Made by a program: the position numbers and the translations under genes
Shown: piece after piece, positions 1-6,617 of the stretch
How the letters are laid out: each line of letters begins with the position of its first letter
Numbering within the stretch: the stretch's first letter is position 1
The notes under the pieces: generated by a model
Seen by the model: the letters and a program-made list of their open reading frames with translations, nothing else
Databases searched by the model: none
Told to the model about the DNA's origin: nothing
Source: an uncultured Desulfuromonadales bacterium
GTDB taxonomy: Bacteria; Desulfobacterota; Desulfuromonadia; Desulfuromonadales; Geopsychrobacteraceae
NCBI GenBank assembly: GCA_945788205.1
Contig: CALZLE010000317.1
Coordinates: forward strand, 1 to 12,389
Length of the DNA: 12,389 bases
Direction: 5' to 3'

Positions 1-1
1 C

Positions 2-274
2 ATTTTCGGCGCTGGCGAGCATACCGATCAACTGTTTCGCACCACCGATATCGCCAAACTTGAGCCGCTGGTCATTTTTGACAACGACCGCGCCAAGTGG
101 GCACTAAACTATCGGGATATTCCGATCAATGCCCCCAACACCATCAATTCCTTCGAGCTCGATCTGGTGATCATCTCCTCGAGAGAATACGAAAAAGCCA
201 TCTATGCTCAGCTAAGAAATATTCTCGATAGCAAAACTTTGATTTTTCCGCTTTATGGAACCTACAATTCTTGA
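2..274 (+). CDS. C-terminal end of a protein with the shared Rossmann-like (HT-type) module; 5' part outside the window
   Basis: An open frame enters from the left edge and ends at TGA 272-274, giving 90 visible residues. It begins at once with a glycine-rich turn followed by His-Thr (IFGAGEHT), then FDND, a Lys-Trp pair, and a strand LDLVIISS. The same order of motifs occurs at the C-termini of the radical SAM proteins at 3258-4826 and 6618-8861. In those proteins it follows the catalytic domain, so this fragment is probably the tail of another multidomain enzyme, possibly a further B12 radical SAM paralogue or a glycosyltransferase. The fold looks like a Rossmann-type nucleotide- or dinucleotide-binding unit (inference from the GxG turn and the alternating strand pattern). 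Only 15 bases separate it from the next gene, so the operon extends to the left. The catalytic part cannot be named from this window. Confidence 0.8.
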   Translation: MFGAGEHTDQLFRTTDIAKLEPLVIFDNDRAKWALNYRDIPINAPNTINSFELDLVIISSREYEKAIYAQLRNILDSKTLIFPLYGTYNS

Positions 275-289
275 AAAGGACAATCCAGC

Positions 290-1573
290 ATGGCCACACA
301 GGAAGCGAAGAAAGTTCTCTATTTTGCCGAAAATGCCATCAGCTCAATCCAGGGGGGCGGAATCGTTGTCTACAGCGTTCTTAAAGGCTTACCGCCTGAA
401 AACCTGCTCGGTTTTTTCCAGTATCGCAACATCACCCCGGCTCCGGAATATGGCGATCGTTTTCACTACCTCGGCAGCGATCGGGTGCCCGACTATGCGA
501 AACCAATGCTGCACAAACGGGAATATATCGACAATTTCCTGCGCACCTTCCTGTTCGAAAAGAACTCACAGCTCGATCTTGAACATGTCCTGAAACAAGC
601 CGCCAAGGAAGATTTCAAACCGGATATCGTCTACTTCTCCGGTCTGTCCTTGCGCTTCTTGCGCCTGGCGGTGCTCGCCGCCGAACACTTCGATGTCCCC
701 ATGGCCTTGCTGCACATGGACGACTGGATGGAGGTCGAGAAGCATCGCTACAAGCGCTGGGGGGATATCTGGTACAAGCGGATTATCGAGAACATGACCA
801 AGGCGGCCAAACGCTCGCTGGCCTCGACCACCAACTCGCCATCCCTAGCAAATAAGGTCACCAGACTGACCGGCTGTGAACACAAACCGGCCAACAACTG
901 CTGTGAGGACCTGCTGGAATTCACCCCCGAGCAGATCAAGGCTGACAACGAGATCCCGGTAATCACCTACGCCGGTGCGCTCAACTGGCATCTACAGGGC
1001 GAGACCCTGATCACCCTGGCTGGAGCGGTCGCCGAACTGAACGCCGAAGGCACCCGCGTCCACCTTCATGTTTACGCCCCCTGGGAATTCGCCCACATTA
1101 TTAATGCCAACGAAGTTCCCAATGCAGTCTACTACAAGGGACAGGTGAGTAAAAAACAGCTGGCGGAGATCTACCAGAAATCGGACTTTTTGGTCACTTC
1201 GGTGACCTTCCGCCGCAACAACCTGCACCTGTTCCGCCATTCTCTGTCGACCAAGCTCTCCGAATACCTCTGCGTCGGCAAGCCGGTGCTCTCCATCGGC
1301 CATCCCAAATGGCACCTGCATGAGTATGTGCAGGAGCACAATTGCGGCTTCTCCATCTATATGGATGAGAATTACAAGCGGGCCAAGGTCAAAGAAGAGC
1401 TGCGGGCGATGCTGGCCACCCCCAAAGCAGAACTCGCCGAGATCGGTCGGCGCAACCGGCTGCTTTGGGAAGAAGCCCACGATGTCAAAAAAATGGCTCT
1501 GGAAACCCGCCAAGCGATCGGCCTGGGGGACTTCCCCGAAGAAGAAGGACAGGTTAAATGTCTGGCAAGCTGA
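290..1573 (+). CDS. GT4-like glycosyltransferase (GT-B fold)
   Basis: This 427-residue protein is probably a cytoplasmic glycosyltransferase that moves a sugar from an activated donor to a glycan or lipid acceptor. The N-terminal half starts with a short strand and a GGG turn (residues ~9-26), as in GT-B enzymes. The C-terminal half has a strand VITYAGAL near residue 225, then LHVYAP and YKGQVSKKQLAEIYQKSDFLV, the usual donor-domain order. Next comes STKLSEYLCVGKPVL, with K322 and E325, matching the K-x-x-E-Y-L-x-x-G-x-P signature of GT4-like enzymes. The first Glu of the canonical E-x7-E is replaced by H317, so the family match is loose. There is no signal peptide or obvious membrane segment. 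The ATG is preceded by AAAAGGA at a good distance. The 3' end overlaps the next gene by 16 bases, suggesting translational coupling. Donor and acceptor are unknown. Confidence 0.82.
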   Translation: MATQEAKKVLYFAENAISSIQGGGIVVYSVLKGLPPENLLGFFQYRNITPAPEYGDRFHYLGSDRVPDYAKPMLHKREYIDNFLRTFLFEKNSQLDLEHVLKQAAKEDFKPDIVYFSGLSLRFLRLAVLAAEHFDVPMALLHMDDWMEVEKHRYKRWGDIWYKRIIENMTKAAKRSLASTTNSPSLANKVTRLTGCEHKPANNCCEDLLEFTPEQIKADNEIPVITYAGALNWHLQGETLITLAGAVAELNAEGTRVHLHVYAPWEFAHIINANEVPNAVYYKGQVSKKQLAEIYQKSDFLVTSVTFRRNNLHLFRHSLSTKLSEYLCVGKPVLSIGHPKWHLHEYVQEHNCGFSIYMDENYKRAKVKEELRAMLATPKAELAEIGRRNRLLWEEAHDVKKMALETRQAIGLGDFPEEEGQVKCLAS

Positions 1574-3213
1574 AAGTCATCGATTGCGACGGCTACAAAC
1601 TGACCAACCACCGGGTCCACTGCCGGCGGGGAGTCATGTGGCTGGGGCAGACCTGTAACCTGCGCTGTAAGTTCTGCTACTTCTCCGATCGGATCGCCAA
1701 CGCCGAGCATCCGGAACACGCCTTCATGTCACTGGAGAAGGCCAGAGGGATCTGCAAAGCCCTGGTCGAGGAGTACGGCAACAACTCCATCGATATTCAA
1801 GGCGGAGAACCGACCATCTACCCGGGGATCCACGAGCTGATCAGTTACTGTGACGAGATCGGCCTGAAACCGACCCTGATCACCAACGCACTGATTTTGG
1901 ACAAGCTCGAAGCCTGTCAGAAACTCAAAGATGCCGGGGTCTTCGACCTGCTGATCAGTGCCCACGCCCTGGGGGAGACCTACAACCAGCTGGTGCAGGT
2001 GCCCGGCGCCAGTGCCCGGCAGCTGAAGGCACTGGATAACCTCAAACAGGTCGGTATCCCGTTCCGCTTCAACACCGTGCTGTCCCACGATGCCATCCCG
2101 CAGCTGATGGAAATTGCCCAGGTTGCCCAGCAAAAAGGCGCGCGGGCGGTTAACTTCATCGCCTACAACCCGTTTATCGATCAAGCCGATGGCACCAAGC
2201 GCACGGCGGAGAACATTCCCCGCTACGCCGAAGTGGCTAAACAACTGATCCCGGTCATCGATTTCCTCGACCAGCACCAGATCGAGGTCAATGTTCGCTA
2301 CCTGCCGTTCTGCATCTTCCCGGAGAAGTACCGCAGGTTCGTGCAGAACTTTCAGCAGATCGTCTACGACCTGCATGAATGGGAAAGTGCCTCGGAGGTC
2401 TGGTCGGGTGCCGGTCCGCAGCGCCACAGCAAAGAGCAGCTCTCGCCGACTGTCCGGTTCAATGACCGGATCGCACAGATCCGTGAAACCCGCTTCCGCG
2501 ACGAGGTGGAAGAGCAGCAGGGCTATCCGCTGGCGGTGGAGCGGCTGCTTGACGAACTCCGGGTAAAATTTGAGGAATCGGACAAGCAGCAATTCAAAGT
2601 CGCCTTTTTCGGCAACCCCGGCATCGGCCAGCAGCTCAGTGAAATCCTTAATCAACACCTATTCTGGCAGAGTCGCTGGCAGATGTACGGCTACATTTCT
2701 TCCCAGGAATATCATCAGGCCGACTGCCTCAACGGCGCTCCCTGGTACAGCGACGCACAACTGGCCGTTGAGCCGCCGGATGCGATCATCACCACCACAG
2801 AGACATTCATTACCCAGGTGCATGCGCTGATCGAGCAATACGGCTTGCTGAACAGCACCCTCGACTACTTCGGCAATTACAGCCGGATGGAGCACTATCA
2901 GCCGCTCTTCTACCTGGAAGAGCTGGGCGAAATCGAGAATTTCAGCGACCTGGACTACGCTTACAAGGAGTACCGCACCTGGATGGCGAAGACCATGCAC
3001 CCTTACACCAAAGGGGAGAAGTGTCAGCAGTGCTCACTGCTCGGCATCTGCGATGGTTTCCACAAGGATTACGCGGAGATTTTCGGCTTTGCCGAGGCAT
3101 GCAGCATCCAGCTGCCAGAGCCTGCCTACGATCCACGCTTCTACATGGCCGAGCAGCTCAAAGTTGTCGAAGCACAGGAATACCACTGGGCGCTGCCGGA
3201 TCAGCCAGCTTGA
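1558..3213 (+). CDS. Radical SAM protein with embedded Rossmann-like module and C-terminal SPASM-like cysteine cluster
   Basis: The 551-residue product has the radical SAM motif C33-x3-C37-x2-C40 followed by Tyr, then a GGEPT stretch at about residues 82-86 that normally contacts S-adenosylmethionine. It should hold a [4Fe-4S] cluster and start chemistry with a 5'-deoxyadenosyl radical. The core runs to about residue 250 and ends with YLPFCIFPEKYR and a DLHEW stretch. Residues ~345-440 are a Rossmann-like FW-type module (FFGNPGIG, QHLFW, ISSQ, PW, PPD) closely matching the one in the protein at 4905-6593. After it comes C489-x2-C492-x5-C498 with DGF and Tyr, plus C515, resembling the auxiliary cluster of SPASM or twitch proteins. 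The module therefore sits between core and auxiliary cluster, an unusual order. Start ATG is preceded by AAGGACAGG and overlaps the glycosyltransferase. The substrate is unknown; a sugar or glycan intermediate is inferred from the neighbours, and a peptide substrate cannot be excluded. Confidence 0.88.
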   Translation: MSGKLKVIDCDGYKLTNHRVHCRRGVMWLGQTCNLRCKFCYFSDRIANAEHPEHAFMSLEKARGICKALVEEYGNNSIDIQGGEPTIYPGIHELISYCDEIGLKPTLITNALILDKLEACQKLKDAGVFDLLISAHALGETYNQLVQVPGASARQLKALDNLKQVGIPFRFNTVLSHDAIPQLMEIAQVAQQKGARAVNFIAYNPFIDQADGTKRTAENIPRYAEVAKQLIPVIDFLDQHQIEVNVRYLPFCIFPEKYRRFVQNFQQIVYDLHEWESASEVWSGAGPQRHSKEQLSPTVRFNDRIAQIRETRFRDEVEEQQGYPLAVERLLDELRVKFEESDKQQFKVAFFGNPGIGQQLSEILNQHLFWQSRWQMYGYISSQEYHQADCLNGAPWYSDAQLAVEPPDAIITTTETFITQVHALIEQYGLLNSTLDYFGNYSRMEHYQPLFYLEELGEIENFSDLDYAYKEYRTWMAKTMHPYTKGEKCQQCSLLGICDGFHKDYAEIFGFAEACSIQLPEPAYDPRFYMAEQLKVVEAQEYHWALPDQPA

Positions 3214-3226
3214 GAGATTAACTTTT

Positions 3227-3240
3227 TAGGCGCGAGCCTA
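3227..3240 (+). other. Small hairpin with GNRA-type tetraloop just before a ribosome binding site
   Basis: TAGGC and GCCTA form a perfect 5-bp stem around the loop GCGA, in the 44-base gap between two radical SAM genes. The Shine-Dalgarno AGGAG (3245-3249) starts four bases after it. No strong T-tract follows, so it is unlikely to be a terminator. It could be an mRNA processing or stability element, or chance. Confidence 0.35.
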
Positions 3241-3257
3241 TTTCAGGAGTTCAACAA

Positions 3258-4826
3258 ATGAAAATTGCCTTTGTGTATCCGGGGATCGTCTGCACCGGGT
3301 ACAACTCTTACGATGAATACCTCGAAGAAGCGGAATCACTGCCGATCTATGGTATCTCCCTGCTCGCCGGGATTGTTAAAACTCATGGCCATGAAGTTGA
3401 ACTGATCGACCTGCGCCAACTCAAATCGGAGCAGGAACTGATCGACCGGCTGCGTGCAACCACCGCCGAGGTAATTTCGGTCAGTATCCAGACGCCCAGT
3501 TTCAATATCGCCTGCCGGGTCGCCGAGCTGGCCAAACAGTTCGACAAGATCACGATCGCCGGGGGGATTCACGCCACCGTGGCGCCGGAAGATTTTACTC
3601 AAGACTACTGGGATCATGTGGTTCTTGGCGATGGAGAGATCATCCTGCCACAGCTGCTGGGCGGATTGGCTGTAGGGGAAACGTTCGACAAAATCCTTGA
3701 AGGCCCGATGATGGAGGACCTCAACCAGCTGCCGCTCCCGCACTTTTTCCCTGAATGGCTGCAGGACTACAAGCGCTGGTACGGCCTGGAAGCGGCGCGC
3801 GGCTGCTATGGCCGCTGCACCTACTGCGTCTCGGGACAGAAGAAGTTCTTTAAGAAAATGCGCTTCCGTTCCAACGAGCATGTCATGCGCGAAATCGAGC
3901 ACGCCTACCAGCACTTCCAGTTCAAGCATCTGGCGTTTCTCGATGTCAATGCGACGGCGAACCGAAAAAACTTTAACGCCCTGCTGGAAATGATCGTCGA
4001 ACGTTTTCCGGAGTTGGAAGTCGGCATTCAGGACCGCCCAGACACCTTCAACGAGGAAACCGCCAAGCTACTCTCCCGCTTTAAAGGTGGCAGTTTGATC
4101 TGGTTCGGGTTTGAAACCGGCTCGCCAAAGATGATCGAATTTCTCAACAAGCAGGTCGACCTAACCACTGTCAAGTCAGCCATCGATCTGTGCAAAAAAT
4201 ACGGCATAAAAACCGCGGCAATGATGATTATCGGCATCCCCACGGAAACCGAAGAGGATATCCAGCAGACCTACGATCTGGTGAAATACGCCAACCCGGA
4301 GATCCTGGTGGTTAACATCCTCTCCCCCTTCCCCGGCACTCCGCTCTACGATTACTGCGTGGAAAATGAACTGCTGCCGGAGAACATCTGTCACGAACGT
4401 TTCCACATCCGCAAAATTTTTGAGCGTGGCCTTCTCAAAGGGGTCGACTACGAACGGGCCTTAGAGTGGCAAAAACGTATCCATACCCTCAACCTGCTCG
4501 GCTACGCGGAACGGGAAAAGGTCGATGAGCTGGTCGCCAGAGCAAAAGCAGAGGGTAAAAAATTGGGAATTTTCTGCGGCGGCGAACATACCAGTACCCT
4601 GTTGGCAGCCACCAACATCCGTGACCTCAACCCGGTCATCTTCGATAACGACATCAAGAAGTGGGGCGACTGTTTTGAAGAGATTGAAGTCTTACCTCCC
4701 CGGCTGATCGGTGAGCTGGGCATCGACATTATTCTGATCTCAACCAAATCGTTTGAAGAAGATATCTATCAGCAACTCAAAGCGATGCAGCTTGAAACTG
4801 TGGAGATCGTTAAAATTCATGGCTGA
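3258..4826 (+). CDS. B12-binding radical SAM enzyme (first of three tandem paralogues), with C-terminal HT-type module
   Basis: This 522-residue protein has the layout of class B (cobalamin-dependent) radical SAM enzymes. An N-terminal B12-binding-like domain (about 1-150) starts with FVYPGI and GYNSY and contains G102-G103-I104-H105 and a GDGE stretch. The classical DxHxxG cobalamin-ligand motif is absent, as is usual in this class. The radical SAM domain carries C183-x3-C187-x2-C190 after the conserved ARG. Known relatives C-methylate or rearrange sugars, lipids, phosphonates and antibiotics. Residues ~434-522 form the Rossmann-like module with CGGEHT, FDND, KKWG and DIILIS. A strong AGGAG lies eight bases before the ATG. 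The core is closest to the product of 6618-8861, including near-identical stretches such as RFHIRKIFERGLLKGVDY. The protein is probably cytoplasmic and oxygen-sensitive. The radical SAM/B12 class is firm; the substrate is not. Confidence 0.9.
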   Translation: MKIAFVYPGIVCTGYNSYDEYLEEAESLPIYGISLLAGIVKTHGHEVELIDLRQLKSEQELIDRLRATTAEVISVSIQTPSFNIACRVAELAKQFDKITIAGGIHATVAPEDFTQDYWDHVVLGDGEIILPQLLGGLAVGETFDKILEGPMMEDLNQLPLPHFFPEWLQDYKRWYGLEAARGCYGRCTYCVSGQKKFFKKMRFRSNEHVMREIEHAYQHFQFKHLAFLDVNATANRKNFNALLEMIVERFPELEVGIQDRPDTFNEETAKLLSRFKGGSLIWFGFETGSPKMIEFLNKQVDLTTVKSAIDLCKKYGIKTAAMMIIGIPTETEEDIQQTYDLVKYANPEILVVNILSPFPGTPLYDYCVENELLPENICHERFHIRKIFERGLLKGVDYERALEWQKRIHTLNLLGYAEREKVDELVARAKAEGKKLGIFCGGEHTSTLLAATNIRDLNPVIFDNDIKKWGDCFEEIEVLPPRLIGELGIDIILISTKSFEEDIYQQLKAMQLETVEIVKIHG

Positions 4827-4904
4827 TCTGACAGCTAGCAAACAGCTCAGCAGAGATCGGTCGCTGGCCAATTTTTCTCCTTTGCCGCAAGGGAACCTGC
4901 GCTG

Positions 4905-6593
4905 ATGAAAATCCTCTTTGTATATCCCGGCATTGCTCACGTTGGCTATAACAGCTACGCTGAAGAGGCAATTCCCGCCTCCGACACCCATCCCTCCTAC
5001 GGCCTCGCCCTGTTGGCGAGTCTCTTGCTCGAACGGGGGCATGAGGTCGACCTGCTCGATCTTCGCCAACAGAAGAATGAAGCGGAGGCGGTGGAGCAGC
5101 TGAAACAATCGGACGCCGACCTGGTTGCCGTGACTGTCCAGACGCCCAGTTTCGATTTCGCCGACATGGTCGCGAAACACGCCAAAGCATTCGGGAAAAT
5201 AACTGTTGCCGGGGGCATTCACGCGACCATCGCAACAGAGGATTTTTTACAGCATTGCCACTGGGATTATGTGATCCGCAACGAGGGGGAACAGGCCCTG
5301 CCGGAGTTGATCGACGCTCTGGAACAGGGGTGCAGCCCGGAGCGGGTGGTCGAAGGAGAGATCGTCGCCGATCTCGATTCTTTGCCGCTGCCCCACCTGT
5401 TCCCGCAATGGCAACCATTTTACGAAAAGGAATACGCCATTGAAGTGGCCCGCGGCTGCCCTGGCCGCTGCAGCTATTGTATTTCCGGAGATAAACGTTT
5501 CTATAAAAAGATGCGCTTTCGCTCCCGTGACCATGTCATGCGCGAGATCGACTTTGCTTTTAGCAATTCGATGCCGCAGCATCTGCTGTTTCTCGATGTC
5601 AACGCCTCGACCAAGAAAGCGCTCTTCAACTCAATCCTCTCCGCACTGGCGGACAAATACCCCGAGCTGGTGATTACCGTGCAGGAGCGGGTTGATAGTT
5701 TTTCCGAAGAGACGGCGCAGATTCTGGCGCGCTTTAAGACCGCGGTGGTCTGGTTCGGGGTTGAGAGTGCCTCAAAACGACTGCTCAATTTTCTGCGCAA
5801 GGACACCAATATCGACGAGGCTGAGCGCGCGATGGCCTTATGTAACAAATACCACCTGCGCTCCGGGGTCAACGTCCTGATCGGCGTGCCGACCGAAACC
5901 GCTGCGGAGATCCAAACCACCTTCAATTTTATCGGCAAGATAAAACCTTACTATCTGTACTGTAATACTCTGGCACCCTTTCCCGGCACAGACATTCACC
6001 AGTACTGCCAGGAGCATGACCTGCTTCCGCTGCTGGAATCCTACGATCAGTACGAACTGCGCAATATTACCAACAACGGCTTCATCAAGGGGATCGATTA
6101 TCAGCAGATCCGGCAGTGGAACCACCTTTTAAACTCGCTGGTCAACCCAACGATCAGAAATCAGAGTCTGGCGACCCTACTCAGTGATGAAGCAGAGTTT
6201 GTCAATCAGCTGGTAGTCGTGCTTGCCAACTACCTGCTGGGAAAAGCTGCCCCCATTTCCGTCTGTCTGTACGGCTCCAGCATGATCGGCCGGCGGGTCT
6301 GCAAAGCCTTGCGGCAACACCCGTTCTGGCGTAGCAACCACTCTATTCGCGCATTTATCTCCTCCCAGGGACATTGCCGCGCAGAAAGCATTGACGGCAT
6401 CCCCTGGCATGACGACCTCTGGCTGCGCGACAATCCGCCAGATGTCATCATCAACACCTCGGCCAATTCTAAAGAAGCGATCAAGTTCAAACTGCGCGAG
6501 CATGGCCTGTTGGAGAGAACCCTGACCCTGTTTGAGGATGCCGACGACTGTCAATTAAAGACCGGCAATGTCGACTATCAACTCACCGCCTAA
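4905..6593 (+). CDS. B12-binding radical SAM enzyme (second tandem paralogue), with C-terminal FW-type module
   Basis: The 562-residue product starts with the same FVYPGI and GYNSY signature as its two neighbours. Its B12-binding-like domain contains G103-G104-I105-H106, without DxHxxG. The radical SAM cluster motif is C185-x3-C189-x2-C192. The core continues through VWFGVESAS and VPTETAAEI, as expected for this class. The C-terminal part differs from the flanking paralogues: residues ~449-545 are an FW-type Rossmann-like module (LYGSSMIG, QHPFW, FISSQ, PW, PPDVIINT). That module matches the one embedded in the protein at 1558-3213, not those in genes 3258-4826 and 6618-8861. The linker (YDQYELRNITNNGFIKGIDY) is also divergent. 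The 78-base upstream gap is the largest in the window; AAGGGA (4889-4894) serves as the binding site. It probably modifies a glycan, nucleotide-sugar or lipid-linked intermediate by radical chemistry. Confidence 0.9.
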   Translation: MKILFVYPGIAHVGYNSYAEEAIPASDTHPSYGLALLASLLLERGHEVDLLDLRQQKNEAEAVEQLKQSDADLVAVTVQTPSFDFADMVAKHAKAFGKITVAGGIHATIATEDFLQHCHWDYVIRNEGEQALPELIDALEQGCSPERVVEGEIVADLDSLPLPHLFPQWQPFYEKEYAIEVARGCPGRCSYCISGDKRFYKKMRFRSRDHVMREIDFAFSNSMPQHLLFLDVNASTKKALFNSILSALADKYPELVITVQERVDSFSEETAQILARFKTAVVWFGVESASKRLLNFLRKDTNIDEAERAMALCNKYHLRSGVNVLIGVPTETAAEIQTTFNFIGKIKPYYLYCNTLAPFPGTDIHQYCQEHDLLPLLESYDQYELRNITNNGFIKGIDYQQIRQWNHLLNSLVNPTIRNQSLATLLSDEAEFVNQLVVVLANYLLGKAAPISVCLYGSSMIGRRVCKALRQHPFWRSNHSIRAFISSQGHCRAESIDGIPWHDDLWLRDNPPDVIINTSANSKEAIKFKLREHGLLERTLTLFEDADDCQLKTGNVDYQLTA

Positions 6594-6617
6594 CCAATAA
6601 GGTTGGAACCACCAAGC

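Noticed and set aside
255..593. Plus-strand open frame starting before the glycosyltransferase
   Set aside because: It overlaps the glycosyltransferase in another frame and has low-complexity Ser/Arg-rich composition typical of a shadow frame.
1729..2658. Long minus-strand open frame (309 codons)
   Set aside because: It is antisense to the SPASM-like radical SAM gene; it is explained by codon bias of the real gene and has no family motif.
3227..3243. Rho-independent terminator between the SPASM-like and first B12 radical SAM genes
   Set aside because: The stem is only 5 bp and is followed by just three T residues before the ribosome binding site.
4865..4885. Sigma-54-type promoter in the 78-base gap before the second B12 radical SAM gene
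   Set aside because: TGGC and TTGC are present, but the spacing between the GG and GC elements is 16 bases instead of the required 10. No convincing -35/-10 pair was seen either.
6603..6617. TTG start giving five extra residues on the third B12 radical SAM protein
   Set aside because: AAGG lies directly against this TTG with no spacing, while the ATG at 6618 has a GGAACC element at workable distance.
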